Assembly (NCBI GenBank): GCA_031216915.1
Contig: CM062296.1
Span: forward strand, 449,314,287 to 449,378,286
Direction of reading: 5' to 3'
From: Pictodentalium vernedei
Taxonomy: Eukaryota; Mollusca; Scaphopoda; Dentaliida; Dentaliidae
Length of the DNA: 64,000 nt
Shown here one piece after another: positions 35,001-43,840 of this stretch; within the stretch, counting starts at the first letter, position 1; the number at the start of each line of letters is the position of its first letter. The translations under genes and the position numbers were made by a program. The notes beneath the pieces are model-generated. The model had not been told where the DNA came from. It searched no databases and worked only from the letters and a program-made list of their open reading frames with translations.

Positions 35001-36703
35001 TAGAATGGAACCATTGTTCTTGAGTATTTAAGTGACTCCCTCATAATCATAAAGTTTCAAAATAGAGCCCCCAAATGGTAAAAGTCACTGGCCTTTAGAA
35101 GCTATCATTTTAACGGAAATTCTCAGAACTATGTGAAGCACCAAACATATAATGACTTATTTATTTATTGATGTTTAATGTCACATATTTCTGAACAATG
35201 ATTGATTGAAACTGCAACATGGATATAAAGTCAAGTTCAGCCAACCATTTATATACCCATGTTGCCCATTTTAGAGGACTTCCACCCCAGGCATTGGTGA
35301 CCAGGTCATATTTTAGGAGTAAAACAGAGCTTGTTTACCAAAGTATACAAGCACTGCCTCAATTCCTTGGGTTCCAACAGGGAATCATTATGTCAGTTGC
35401 AAATGATATAATGTTAGGAATTCAATGCCATCCATCATTGTCGTGTTTTTGTTGCCACCATTAGACGTATTCCACAAAATTATTTTGTTTGTCATTTCAT
35501 TTTCATTTTGACCAAAATGAATTTTCAGTTGAATTTTTGTAACTTTTCCGACATTGGAAAACATGTTTTTATATTTTTGTTGACTATTTTTGAAATATTT
35601 TGAAAAAATGTCCACGTGATGGCCTGTTGATTGTCCAAATATGGTATCTCTTGTGACCTTAAAACTAAAGATAGTTTTTGGCTTCAGTTACGGCTTTAAA
35701 CCAGCATGTGATAGCAGACTCTCCGGAATTAGAGGATTCTTATTCTACCAGTTTAGTTGTAGATAAATATTCATTTGGGTTCTATGCAACAAAAACTTTG
35801 TTTTGATGTATAATATGCCTGTTATGTTCACTGATTAGTGAGCTTTCGTGAACAAGAAATTCTGTTAAAAAGATGTTAGCATTACGTGGATATAGCCTTA
35901 AGCTATGTGTAAATCAGTTATGGTGAATATCCTATTTTTATAGACAAGCCTCTGTATATTTCATCGCTTGGCAACAAATTTCGAGATTTGTGGTTCTCTA
36001 CTGCATTTTACTAAAATGGACTTGAAATCAATCTTTGAATAGTAAACCATTCCATTTGTATTGCATACACAGTGCTTGAATTTTTAACTTTTTTCTTATG
36101 AACATTTATAAAACTACATGTCGCTTGAGTTACAAACTGTATGACTGACAAGAAATTATCCAATATTCAAAGAGATCAACTTAAAATGACATACAGTTGA
36201 ATGCCCCCAACAGAACCCAACCGTGAGTGTTGCATCACAAACGTTCATGTTGATTTCACACCACAAAAAACGCAACATCAAAACAAAGATTACAAAACAA
36301 TCTTCAAAATTCAAATTCAACAACTGATCATGCAAGCTCCTAAAATATAACATGATAAACACTGACTGTTGTGAAACAGAGAAAAAGAAGATTTAACCCT
36401 TGTAGTACCTGGTATGAGCAGTTAACCAGCAAGGAAAATCGTAACCAGAAAATCCTTTGACTGTTCCTTTACTGTAAAATCAATGAATTATTTCTACACC
36501 ATCTTTTGAAGGACAAATTTTTGAAATTCCTTTTTATTTTCATTTTCAGACCTGGTTACAGAAAAGGAGTACCAGAAGAAGGAATGCCAATCTCTACAGA
36601 TCCTTCAGTGAAAGGAGATCTAATAATTGAATTTGACATAGAATTTCCAAAATCGCTCACGCCATTGAAAAAAGAACTGATAAAGGAAGCTCTGTTGTAT
36701 TAA
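7934..36703 (+). CDS. DNAJB13: DnaJ homolog subfamily B member 13, full gene (seven coding exons)
   Basis: The exons are 7934-8001, 17688-17794, 24983-25144, 26935-27092, 29218-29350, 32478-32649 and 36550-36703. Together they make 954 nt, or 317 aa plus stop, close to the 316 aa of human DNAJB13. All introns are GT-AG and the phases agree. The J domain spans residues 2-70 with HPD at 32-34. A short linker follows with FGEEGLKNG and FFGGDNPF. The two C-terminal beta domains start at [10 protein letters not shown] (about 134), with ISRRVMNEDG at the exon 4/5 junction, PGTKIS and [29 protein letters not shown] and [20 protein letters not shown]. Family role: an axonemal Hsp40 of the radial spoke (RSP16 in Chlamydomonas), needed for motile cilia and sperm tails. 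Mammalian orthologues, as I recall, have HPL where this has HPD. Introns make up 97 percent of the span and are full of transposons. Ortholog call is very secure. Confidence 0.97.
8058..9431. mobile_element. TA-flanked inverted-repeat element with subterminal tandem repeats
   Basis: TA borders both ends (8056-8057 and 9432-9433). The inverted ends share gggatg/catcc and ccgtccccaagccgaaccg. Next to the left end a unit of about 23 bp (aaaccgtccccactatttta) repeats to 8275, and its reverse complement repeats at 9313-9418. No transposase was seen. It sits in DNAJB13 intron 1, 57 bp after exon 1, and holds a younger insert at 8284-9139. Confidence 0.65.
8284..9139. mobile_element. Nested MITE with 8-bp target duplication
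   Basis: gttgaata lies on both sides (8276-8283 and 9140-9147). Terminal repeats share gggtccagtcgccac (left 8290-8304, right on the other strand), with a second inverted pair gggccaagtcgccaccag / ctggtggcgagttggccc inside. A 64-bp unit (gcgtgtgggcgagatataa) is repeated twice at 8494-8621. An 8-bp duplication with GGG ends would fit MULE or Merlin type elements; the superfamily is not settled. Confidence 0.75.
9556..10537 (+). repeat. 156-bp tandem-core element with hairpin end
   Basis: About six units with a period near 156 bp share aggttgaaccactatcaagt and aaggtcactgtgaccttg. The right end has a cgcccgcccacc microsatellite (10467-10494), then a hairpin gtcgagtttgac / gtcacaactcgac (10510-10537), then A-rich sequence. 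The long open frame on the minus strand (9566-10174) exists only because the unit keeps phase; it is not a gene. Confidence 0.8.
10638..11930. mobile_element. Inverted-repeat element with gtcgaaattacc subrepeats
   Basis: The ends are ccaataacttcgagtcgacc (left) and its inverted relative gggtcgaagttactgg (right). Inside each end are copies of ggtaatttcgaccca / gggtcgaaattacc and a gcgggagag / gcggtcagcggga block. It interrupts the arm of the TTAA element. The middle (10760-11800) has a C-run at 11519-11536 and no gene seen. The superfamily is unknown. Confidence 0.6.
13403..14912. mobile_element. Mutator-like MITE with 9-bp target duplication
   Basis: cataaagca is present at 13394-13402 and 14913-14921. 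Inverted ends share cactaaatacCgaatc and ccaaaaggt(t)aatta. A 9-bp duplication is typical of MULE elements; the assignment is inferred. Inside are an imperfect palindrome (13640-13790, with gtggcccaacag / ctgttgggcc) and a 5S-type SINE (14192-14600). No transposase was seen. Confidence 0.65.
14192..14600 (+). mobile_element. 5S rRNA-derived SINE, full length
   Basis: The head matches 5S rRNA internal promoter words (gaagttaagcaacatgg, then gttggatgggtgacc). A middle domain (ccttgggcctggcacttaac) and tail (gttaatttgtcgttaaa) precede (aaat)n. An 11-bp target duplication atcatttgatt flanks it (14181-14191 and 14601-14611). It lies inside the Mutator-like MITE in DNAJB13 intron 1. Confidence 0.85.
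14985..16240 (-). mobile_element. LINE (non-LTR retrotransposon) fragment, 5' truncated and decayed
   Basis: On the minus strand 16235-16032 reads as the catalytic part of a non-LTR reverse transcriptase: [19 protein letters not shown], then [19 protein letters not shown]. The usual FADD has become FADN. Further on come pieces of the thumb and C-terminal region in shifting frames, including [17 protein letters not shown], and a closing ETLEHFLLE-type segment near 15150. Several frameshifts and stops show that it is dead. The clade was not assigned. It lies antisense to DNAJB13 in intron 1. Confidence 0.75.
16378..16722 (-). mobile_element. tRNA-derived SINE
   Basis: On the minus strand the head (16722-16620) has RNA polymerase III boxes: ttggctcagtggtagac (A box) and gttcgatcccc (B box). 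The next domain, ccttgggcaaggcgcttta, and the part with catgtcttcaa and ggtggttctctccgg, match the middle of the 5S-type SINE. The tail ends gtgaccttaaacaccaatac. So two different heads are joined to one shared body. Confidence 0.8.
17308..17546. mobile_element. Palindromic MITE with CCCTTT ends
   Basis: The ends are taaccctttgaacctg and caGggttcaaagggttga. The centre (about 17408-17465) is an inverted repeat with ccaactaatattttcaa / ttgaaaatattaattgg. It lies about 140 bp before DNAJB13 exon 2. Confidence 0.6.
17688..17794 (+). CDS. DNAJB13: DNAJB13 coding exon 2
   Basis: Acceptor is ctccattgcag and donor gatc|gtaagt. It encodes [14 protein letters not shown] and EAYDVLSD, that is helices II and III of the J domain with the HPD motif. 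It ends in phase 1. Confidence 0.96.
18023..20345. repeat. Tandem-core element, unit about 375 bp, with hairpin start
   Basis: It opens with a strong hairpin tagctcacctacatct / agatgtggtgagcta (18023-18056), then gggcgtcggcgtcagc, then about four units that share ttgttgtaagaatttgcg (18256, 18628, 19008 and 19466). The end near 20345 (ggatgtaacatccctcttgtt) may be the other terminus. It is in DNAJB13 intron 2. Confidence 0.7.
20564..20960 (-). mobile_element. 5S rRNA-derived SINE, minus strand
   Basis: It reads, on the minus strand, from a C-rich edge near 20955 through gaagttaagcaatgtaaag to the tail cattaaaccttaataat at 20564-20590. The middle has the same catgtcttcaaccaatctaa word as the copy at 31103. 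The 5S box C region is more decayed than in other copies. Confidence 0.75.
20961..23582. other. Intron 2 stretch with little recognised
   Basis: No exon was seen. Short inverted repeats are present: 22130-22198 (accaattcagtcttgtttga with its complement) and 22955-23100 (caccatgtgggttt with aaacccacttggtg and, inside, gtattgaagttgag / cttcaatac). Both look like small palindromic MITEs. Confidence 0.45.
23587..23827. mobile_element. TTAA-flanked palindromic MITE with an 89-bp perfect palindrome
   Basis: TTAA at 23583-23586 and 23828-23831; the ends are CCCTTTACCCAATG and gttAGGTAAAGGG. The core 23658-23746 is a perfect palindrome with 44-bp arms about one central base; its centre reads gagctcagtgagctc. 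A second copy is at 31083-31746. Decayed relatives sit near 5000-5161, 28730, 29890, 37010, 44590 and 49490. Confidence 0.8.
23962..24400. mobile_element. pogo/Tigger-like MITE, copy 1
   Basis: It shares most of its length with the copy at 26352 (gtggtgcccacttaattgga, caaccatttaccatacct, gagctctgtcaaacaagata). An inner palindrome is at about 24206-24254 (tatcttgtttga / tcaaacaagata). The right end was not clear. Confidence 0.55.
24983..25144 (+). CDS. DNAJB13: DNAJB13 coding exon 3
   Basis: Acceptor is ttttgtttccag and donor CAAG|gtaatc. It encodes [15 protein letters not shown], then the segment through [13 protein letters not shown]. The last 64 nt and the donor are copied again at 25558-25621 in a tandem duplication. 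Confidence 0.96.
24983..26033 (+). repeat. Tandem duplication of exon 3 end plus intron 3 start (2 x 477 bp)
   Basis: Copy 1 is 25081-25557 and copy 2 is about 25558-26033. The copies differ at one base that I can see (near 25465 / 25942). Each unit holds the last 64 nt of DNAJB13 exon 3, its GT donor and the start of a MITE (actagaccccaaagtcg). In copy 2 the 64-nt exon piece (25558-25621) follows an acceptor-like tract, ttttttctactctcag. From there, phase 1 entry gives a stop within three codons, so inclusion would break the protein. Confidence 0.9.
25268..26152. mobile_element. Inverted-repeat MITE beside exon 3, internally duplicated
   Basis: The ends are ctagaccccaaagtcg (25270) and, inverted, cggcttcagggtctag (26133-26148). 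The body has ccagccagccatgg and ggctgagcc words in both directions. The 477-bp tandem duplication includes its left part. Confidence 0.5.
26352..26880. mobile_element. pogo/Tigger-like MITE, copy 2
   Basis: The ends tagtggagcccatttaattg and (reverse) cagtgaaaccctgttaattg lie next to TA, as in Tc1/mariner-pogo elements. An inner palindrome is at about 26595-26655 (atatcttgtttggcag / ctctgtcaaacaagatat). A SINE tail is inserted near its right end. Another copy lies at 63345-63600 on the other strand. Confidence 0.65.
26764..26856 (+). mobile_element. 93-bp SINE 3' fragment with 17-bp target duplication
   Basis: The insert is only the end of the SINE family (cttcctccacctgtaaaact, then gtgaccttaaacaccaataa) plus (aaat)n. 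tattcaattaacagggt is repeated exactly at 26747-26763 and 26857-26873. The exact duplication shows that this short piece was itself retrotransposed, or that it was cut down at insertion. Confidence 0.85.
26935..27092 (+). CDS. DNAJB13: DNAJB13 coding exon 4
   Basis: Acceptor is ttgttacag and donor AGAAGG|gtgtgt. It encodes EFYDRVDG, then [20 protein letters not shown] and [10 protein letters not shown], the start of the first client-binding beta domain. It ends in phase 0. Confidence 0.96.
27093..29217. other. Intron 4: no gene; C-runs and short palindromes
   Basis: A C-rich run lies at 27223-27250. A palindrome of 53 bp lies at 28286-28338 (25 of 26 arm positions pair; arms tgtgacacagtgttgg...). 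A fragment of the 23587 palindrome family lies near 28725-28790. Confidence 0.5.
29218..29350 (+). CDS. DNAJB13: DNAJB13 coding exon 5
   Basis: Acceptor is cttcttacag and donor CCAG|gtaatg. It encodes [20 protein letters not shown], then [19 protein letters not shown]. It ends in phase 1. Confidence 0.96.
29351..30029. other. Intron 5, left part: decayed palindromic repeats
   Basis: 29672-29730 (accaattcattcttgtttga and its inverted relative) and 29885-29975 (gaaacataacacatgaccc) are old members of the small palindrome families. No exon was seen. Confidence 0.4.
31083..31746. mobile_element. TTAA palindromic MITE, copy 2, carrying a SINE
   Basis: TTAA at 31079-31082 and 31747-31750. The host unit normally reads aattttaacttagtgcaat with one TTAA, so the empty site is visible next door. 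The palindrome is 31564-31680, with 57-bp arms and two mismatches. The left part is split by the 5S SINE. Confidence 0.85.
31103..31512 (+). mobile_element. 5S rRNA-derived SINE, best-preserved copy
   Basis: A 14-bp target duplication acccaacgcagacg (31089-31102 and 31513-31526) is exact. The head has gaagttaagcaacgtcgagc and gttggatgggtgacc, close to 5S rRNA boxes A and C. The middle has ccttgggcaaggcacttaac, and the tail tgtgtcgttaaaccctaat then poly(A). GC content is well above its surroundings. This looks like a recent insertion. Confidence 0.92.
32478..32649 (+). CDS. DNAJB13: DNAJB13 coding exon 6
   Basis: Acceptor is tcatttcag and donor TTCA|gtaagt. It encodes [19 protein letters not shown], then [20 protein letters not shown] and HIPINDII, the second beta domain. 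It ends in phase 2. Confidence 0.96.
32903..33990 (+). repeat. 315-bp tandem-core element with hairpin and ctgt microsatellite
   Basis: A weak hairpin (tagtcctc ... aggggactta, 32903-32935) is followed by a (ctgt)n-type tract at 32945-33010 and about three units near 315 bp that share gtgttggtgtgtcctg, aagatggccgactgg and ttttggtatggaggt. It lies in DNAJB13 intron 6, 250 bp after exon 6. Confidence 0.75.
33991..35150. other. Intron 6 stretch without a recognised gene
   Basis: Frames of 86 aa (minus, 34378-34638) and 66 aa (plus, 34604-34804) exist but show no domain I recognise and no splice-site setting. They are left unannotated. Confidence 0.4.
35155..35400 (-). mobile_element. SINE of a third family (shared tail)
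   Basis: On the minus strand it ends gtgacattaaacatcaataa (35165-35190), the tail also used by the tRNA-type SINE. The body (ctggggtggaagtcctctaa, gttggctgaacttgac) recurs at 38750-38890, 38945-39110 and 42245-42470. Confidence 0.65.
36550..36703 (+). CDS. DNAJB13: DNAJB13 coding exon 7 with stop
   Basis: Acceptor is ttttcattttcag. It encodes [19 protein letters not shown], then [20 protein letters not shown] and KEALLY, ending at TAA 36701-36703. The C-terminal order matches the family end. Confidence 0.96.
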
Positions 36704-37460
36704 GTTCATTTTGTACTGATTTTTCTAGGGTTTGTGAAAGTAAATGGAAGTGTGATATATACTGCATTTATATGCCTCACTTTCATACTTCCAATGGCAT
36801 TGTCTAGACAGTATTGTTATTAAGATACATCAGCCAACAGTTAAAAATACTGACATGCATCATAGAGTAGCAGCAAGATGTCAATCTCATGGAATACCCA
36901 AGATACAACTTTTGTTGTTTCACCCATTTACCTGACATGACCTGCAGATGATGTTTACAATATATTTTCATAAATAACTGAAAGTCTTTATTTTTTCTGT
37001 TTTCAAATCATAGCTTATGACCCTCTTTGTGATGAGCTTAATGAGCCTGTTACAGCAAGGGATCATAAATTACATTTCAGAAGGAAACATTGAAAAGACA
37101 CTGTTGTGATACTTCCCCTCAAAACTAATATAAATTCTTAATCATCATCAGAGGAAGGTCTAAAACTGAAAAATACTACATTCTCTCAACAGTTTGGACA
37201 TGGTCATCGAAGCAGCCTGGAACAGAAGTGAAGTGTTTTCAGCAGCTTCTATTTATCTGTTGACTGGCTAAATAGGCTGTGTAGACCAGCAAAGTAACAA
37301 TGGCTTAGCCAAATTCTATTGGAATTGAGAATTAATGAAAATGTGAATCTGTGCATAGGTCAGTGGCTAATTATTATATTTGTCTGTGATAAATTATTGT
37401 TCAGAATTTTGTAAATTATTCTGAATTTTATAAATAAAAGTTTACAAAATCAGATTATTG
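36704..37460 (+). terminator. DNAJB13: DNAJB13 3' UTR and poly(A) signal
   Basis: The first clear AATAAA after the stop is at 37433-37438, followed by a T-rich stretch. This gives a 3' UTR of about 750 nt. Part of it (36995-37080) resembles the palindromic repeat family seen at 23587-23827 and is degraded. Cleavage near 37455 is inferred. Confidence 0.5.
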
Positions 37461-37809
37461 TTCCAATTTCTATGGAAAAAGTATGGTTTTATACCATCCA
37501 CTCCCTCCCCAAACAAGTGAGGGGTATATAGTAATTACTTTATGTCATTCCTCCTGCCTGCCTGACTCATTTTCAGATAGTACCTTTTGTACCCTTGATC
37601 ATACAATGCTTAAACTTCATGGAAGAGTTGGCTATCATGGGATGAAGGTGGGGATTTCTTGTGGGATCTGTAGGTATAAGATTGAGGTCACTGTTACTAT
37701 ATATAGATGTTTGATTTCTGTATCGTGACTTTTGCTTACAAAATCATCAAACCATAAGGTTAAGGTGTCGGTGATTGGGATTGCATTTGTGGTTAATAAA
37801 TAAAGGTAG

Positions 37810-38200
37810 GGCACGGTGGCATTGCGCTAACCGGTTCTCATCAGATCACAGAAGTTGAGCAACATCGAGCCCAGTTAGTCCTTGGATGGGTAACCATCTG
37901 AGCGATTGATTCAGACTCCCGTGTTGTGTCCTTGGACAAGACACTTAGCCCTGATTGTCCACATGGGGGCATGATGGTGCCGTGTATTAAGGTGTACTGC
38001 ACGTTGATGGTGCGCATGTCTTCAACCAGTCTAACCCTGCCTGTGCCGCAGTGTGGAGTTACGATGTTGGGGAGCTGGCAGCTACTCATCATTGCTCGGT
38101 GGTTCTCTCTGGGTACTAGGGATTCCTTCACTCGTAAAACTGTCACTGATGCAATATCATCTTGGCTGTTAAAGTGTCTTTAAACCTTAATAAATAAATA
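37810..38200 (+). mobile_element. 5S rRNA-derived SINE
   Basis: It starts ggcacggtggcattgcgcta, has cttggatgggtaacc and catgtcttcaaccagtcta, and ends aaagtgtctttaaacctta plus (aaat)n. Flanks aaataaaggtag / aaataaaggaag look like a target duplication with one change. It is the first element after the DNAJB13 poly(A) site. Confidence 0.85.
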
Positions 38201-38214
38201 AAGGAAGGTTAGGG

Positions 38215-38740
38215 TCACTGGTACTATAAACATATTTTTGTTTCCATGCACCAACTTCAGTTTCCTCTTACGTAGAAAACTATAACTTCATACACAGTTT
38301 GCCAATATCGTTTCGGTGGTTGTGTCTGGGTGAATAGGTCATGGTCATAATTACTATAAATAGAATTTGGTTTGCAGGCAAAAGACTTCAGTTTCCTCTT
38401 GCATAGAAAACTATAACTTCCATCAGAGATTGCCCATATGAGGATTGGGATTGTGTCTGGGGTCCGCGGGTCAAGGTTACTATAAATAGAATTTGGCTGC
38501 AATGCAATAACAAACCATAATGTCATACACAGATTGCTAACACAATTGGGATTTTGTCTGCAGTCAAAAGGTCAAGGTAACTGTTATTATAAATAGAATT
38601 TAGGTTTCTCAATAATAACTTTAGTTTTCATTTGCACACAAAACCCTAACATCATACCCAGCTCGTCTATAGGGTGTGGTGATTGGGATTGTGTTTGGGG
38701 TCAACAAGTTGAAGGTGAAGATAACTATTAAATGTAAATG
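38215..38740. repeat. Tandem repeat, unit about 125 bp
   Basis: Four to five diverged units share cctcttgcatagaaaactat, tactataaatagaattt and gggattgtgtctgg. It may be the core of another hairpin-type element. Confidence 0.6.
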
Positions 38741-38744
38741 GAAT

Positions 38745-39110
38745 TTTGGTTTCCACGCAGTACCTATACTTATGCTGCCCAGTCTGAGGGACTTCCACCC
38801 CAGCCACTGTTGCCAAAGTCCTATTTTACCAGTAAAACAAAACTTGCTTACCACAATAAACAAGAATTGCTCCACTACCTGTGATAAGGAGAGCACAAAT
38901 ATTCTGTTACCGTCCCTGAAGAAAGCATGGCGATCAAATTCCTGAACTGGTTTATTTATTGGTTTTTAAGGTCACATATTTCTACACAATGGCTAATCAT
39001 GATCACAACATGCATATAAAGCCAAGTTTAATCAATCGTGTAGACCCAAGTTGCCCATTTTGTAACTGGGTCCTATTTTACTGGTAAAACAGCTTGTTTA
39101 CCACAATATC
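38745..39110 (-). mobile_element. Two partial SINEs of the third family
   Basis: 38755-38895 is a body piece (gagggacttccaccccagcc). 38945-39110 is a tail-plus-body piece that starts ttatttattggtttttaagg and has cacaatggctaatcatgatc. Confidence 0.6.
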
Positions 39111-40025
39111 AATTTACGAACACCAAGAATTATGGAAAAGGAGCACAACTCTCACAAAAATGGACGAAATTTACCCAATATCGAACTCATAATGAGTGCC
39201 CTTAGTGAGTTTCATAAGAATCCGATAATATTTGTTCGACTTATCGCATTCACAAAATCATTAAGTTCCAAAAAAATGAGGATTATGGAAAAAGGGCCGT
39301 AACTCACACAAAAATGACCAAAATTCCATGGATATCAAACTGTTTTTGATATATTTTCATAGTGAGTGCCCAAACAAAATCTGATAATATTTGTTCGAAT
39401 CATCACATTCACTCGATATTCTCATTGTGTGTGCCCATACCAAGTTTCATCAAAATCTGATAACATTTGTTCCAGTTATCGTGTTCACAAAAGCTTATGG
39501 ATGGACTGGGTTCTGTCCATCCATGCATCTGTTCATCCATCGGCTTTTGTAAATGCGATAACTAGAACAAGTATTATCAGATTTTGATGAAACTTGGTAT
39601 GGCCGCTCACTGTGAGAATATCTCACATGCATTCAACATTCAGTGAATTCTGTTCTTTTTGTTTGAGTTATGGCCCTTTTTCCATAATTCTCAGTGTTTG
39701 GAAATTAATGATCTTGTGAATGCGAAAACTCAAATATTATCGAATTTTGATTAAACTTGGTATGGGCACTCACTTTGAGAATATCTCAAATGAGTTTGAT
39801 ATTCAGTGAATTTTGTGTTATGACACTTTTTCCATAATTCTCGGTGTTCAGAACTTAATGATCTTGTGAACACGATAACTCGAACAAATGTTATTGGATT
39901 CTTATGAAACTTGGTATGGGCACTCATTATGAGAATATCTCGGATGAATTCGATATGCGGTAAGTTTTGTCCATTTTTTTTTAGAGTCGTGCCCCTTTTT
40001 CCATAATTCTTGGTGTTCATAAATT
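39105..40025. repeat. Large imperfect palindrome built of a tandem core
   Basis: The left half has caccaagaattatggaaaa, aaatctgataatatttgttc and gcccataccaagtttcatca. The right half has the complements tttttccataattcttggtg and tgaaacttggtatgggcac. The centre (39495-39540) is ggatggactgggttctgtcc / atccatgcatctgttcatcc, that is, the microsatellite tract. It looks like two inverted copies of one tandem-core element joined at the tract. Confidence 0.65.
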
Positions 40026-42244
40026 GATACTATTGTTAACGTGATTATCTGGTTCCAGCAATTTTCTACAGAATGCAGCAGAATGGCATTTTTTTCGTGT
40101 TCAGAATTTTGATATTTATTTTATACAAACAGCTTGTTAAGTCTGTTTTTGAAGTATATTCGCACAGAACATTTATCATCCTTTCCAGCATGTTATGTTT
40201 CATCAACAATAGACACAACTTTTTGGGCAGTGACTGAGAATTAGATGTAAATAAATAAAACCGAAAGTACATTTTTTGGAGACATACACACTTGCCACTT
40301 TCATTGTTTTTAGCTCACCTGACTGAAAATTAGGGGGAGCTTAAGTGATCACTTTCTGTCCGTCATCCATCTGTCTGCTTCAACTTTACATTACTGACTT
40401 CTCATAAATCTATGGACCGAATTGAACCAAATTTAATACCCGGTATGCATGTTCCTTTTCATATGTCAATTCAAGTTTGTCCAAATAAAGTTGCCCGCCC
40501 CTTAGGGAGGGGGTGATGGAAAGTGTCCCAAAATTTAAAAAATCTTCTCCAATGGGTACAATGACTTGATATTTGGTATGGAGCTTCCTTTTAAGGTATA
40601 GAATCAAGTTTGTTAAAATGAAGTTCGTGGAGCAATATTTAACTTGATAATGGGAGGGGCAAGATTTTGGGCTCCACCCAAATTTCTATTTTCTGTACGG
40701 ATGAGCTGATTTGAACCAAATTTGGTATGTGGTATTATTGCATCAAAAGTACTTGATTCACGCAACAACAAAAATTTTCTGTGTCCCAGTTCCAAATCCC
40801 CATATTTCCCAAACTGTATGGAACACAGAACTGTTATTTGGTATGAAGCAGCAGAATGGAATGGCAAAAAAATGACATCGGTTGTGTCAGGGTGATCGGA
40901 AAAAATGCTGAGTCAGCATGTTTGCGAAAATTTAAAAATTTTTCTCCCCCAGAATTATTGATTAGAATCTTTTGATATTTTTGGTATACAGCACCCATGG
41001 TGGGAGGGGAGGGGGGGGGGGGGGGGGTTGTCAGATACAAGTGTGTACAAATTAAGCCCCTCTGTTCATATTTGGGCTCATTGCAGAAGCCTGAATATTA
41101 ACTTAGGGAAATATGGGGAATAAGCTTTAAAAATCTTCTTCATAACTACTAGTCAGAATCTTTTAATATTTGGTATACATCATTGTTCCTGTGGGGGCCC
41201 GAATTTTAACTTAGTGCAATATGGGGGAATAATCTTTAAAGATCTTCTTCAGGTCCACCAGTCACAATCTTTTGATATTTGGTATACAACATCGCTAGGG
41301 GGTGCAGATTCAAGTTTGGTCATATTGATTCCCTGGGTTAATATTTGGGCTCTCCATTGGAGCCCAAATTTTAACTTAGTGCAATATGAGGAAATTTCTT
41401 TGAAAATCTACTTCAGATCCACCAGGCAGAATCCTTCCTTATTTGGTATACATCTGGGGTGGGGGGTTGATTAGATTCAAGTTTGCTCCAATGGACTCCC
41501 TGGGCTAATATTTGGGCTTTCCATTGGAGCCCAAAGTTTAACTTGGTGCAATGTGGGAAAATTTCTTCAAAAATCTTCTTCAGATCCACCAGTCAGAATT
41601 CTTTCATATTTGGTATATAACATCTCTAGGAGTATCAGATTCAAATTTGTTCAATTTGAGTCCCTGGCTTAATATTTGGGCTCTTGGGGAGAGGGGGGTT
41701 AGGTTCAAGCCTGTTCAAATCTGCAGTGACATAACAACCCTAGGAAGATTGGCAGTGCTTGTCTACAGCTGATAGAATTGAAAGCAGTCAGGAAGACCTA
41801 TGATAATCATCTGACATGGACACCAGAGTTATTAACAATTTCATGACTTCATTCCTCGGTAGTGTTGATGAACCATGACTGAGTTTGACCCAAAATACTT
41901 GTTTGAACCACTTTGTCAGGTGTGCGATTAAAGCCCCTTGTTTCCAATAACCAACAGCAAATAGATTTTTCGGTTAACCTGACAGCCCAAGCATTGATTT
42001 GACAAAATGCGGTCAGATTTTCTTGAAACTTGCTATTGGTATGCATTATGAGATGAACTTGTTTTTTTTTCATAAACTTTTTGATCCACTTCTCTCTTTG
42101 TGGGCGGGAGTATTTACAACCTCATGGCATATGCTTGTTTAATTTCATGCACCTGTTAAATATAGTCAGGTGTGTAACATATAATACTGGCACAACTACC
42201 GACTGTCCCAAACATATGTTTCAAGTTCGATAATTGTCATTTGA

Positions 42245-42475
42245 ATCATTTTTGTGTTATCTATTTATTTGTGTTTAACGGTCACTTTCAGCATCTTTGG
42301 CTACATCATGACCTCAACATAGGTACAAAGTCAAGTTTAGCCAATCATTTATACCTATGCCGCTCAATATAGAGGAATTCCACCTTTAGCATTGGTTCCT
42401 GGTCCTATTTTACTAGTAAAGCAGAACGTATTTATCAAAGTAAACAAGCACTGCTCCACTTCACAGAGTTCTGTC
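42245..42475 (-). mobile_element. SINE of the third family
   Basis: It starts tatctatttatttgtgttta (tail, read inverted) and has caagtttagccaatcattta, gaggaattccacctttagc and cctattttactagtaaagca, as at 35155. Confidence 0.6.
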
Positions 42476-42654
42476 GGGGCATTTCTGAGTTGTGTCTTAG
42501 ACACAAATATCAATGGATTTCAAGTGTGACCTTGAAATTTGTCACTGACCTTGAAGTTGTGGACAAACTATGATGTGTGACTTATCCTCCAATTATCCTT
42601 TTTATTGTGTGAAGTGTGATGCTTGTAGCCCCAATAGTTTGAGTTAGAGCTGAG

Positions 42655-43840
42655 ACATAACTTGATTTGTGGGACTGCGAGCTTATATGCAGATGTCCTT
42701 TCCCCCATACTGGTCTATCACCATACCAAAGGACATCAAAACATGAGAGACAATGCTCAAGTTATAATGCAAAATGTTCATAGGGACAGTTTTGTGTAAG
42801 TTTAACAAGGGACATAGTTGAATACAATAGTATGTATGTATGGACAAAAACCTTAATATGCAGATATCCTTTCCTCCATGCTTGTCTCTCAACAAACCAA
42901 TGGCCATCAAAATTTGACAAATAATGCTTGAATTATAATGCAAAACATTTGTACATAAAGTGTAATGATGGCTATGATTCTGCTATGCATGAATGGACGA
43001 AACCTGCAATATGTTGATATCCTTTTCCCATGCAGGTCTCACACTGAACCAAAGGACATCAAAATACAACAACTGATGCTTGATTTATAATGCAAAAGAT
43101 TTTTATGGCAAGTTTTTTTTATGTGTCCAAGGGCCATAATTCTGGTTTGTATGCATGGACAAAACCCAAAATATGTGGATATACTTTCTGCCATGCAGGT
43201 CTCTCAGCATACCATAGGACATCAAAATCTGCCTACCAATTTTTAAGTGTAATAATGGACATAACTCTGGTAAATATTCATGGACAAAATGTGCATGAGT
43301 TAAAATGAAAAATGTTCATACTGAGTTTTTTAAGTGTAAAATGTAAAATGTTTGTTCAGAGTTTTCCAAGTGTAACAAGGGCCAGAATTCTGGTTTGTTT
43401 ACATGGACGAAAACCCACAGTATGTGGGTATCCTTTCCCTGTATTGGTCTGCCACCATATCAAAGGTGAGTTATAATGAGAAATGTTTGTATGGAGTTGC
43501 AGCTGAGAACTCTCGACTATATACCCACCGAAACCTCATACGGAAGTTGGGGCATAAGGACATCATAATCGGCCCACCAATGATTGCGTTAAAATGCAAA
43601 ATGCTTGTATGGAAGGTTTTCTAAGTGTAACAAGAACCATAACTCTGGTACATATGCATGGCCAAAACGTACACTATGTTGATACCCTTTCCCACATGCT
43701 GGTCTGTCATCATATCAAAGGATATCAAAATCTGACAATTCTAGAGTTACAATAAGAAATGCTTGTTCGGATGTATGGAAGTAGGGACAGATAGACAGAT
43801 GGAGCTCTAAACTATATGTCCACCAAAACCTTCTACAGAG
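42655..43840 (+). repeat. Tandem repeat, unit about 165 bp, with microsatellite ends
   Basis: About seven units share the words tcctttcccccatactggtc and caaaggacatcaaaa. gggacagatagacagatgga at 43783-43802 is the microsatellite-like end. No clear hairpin was found. Confidence 0.65.
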
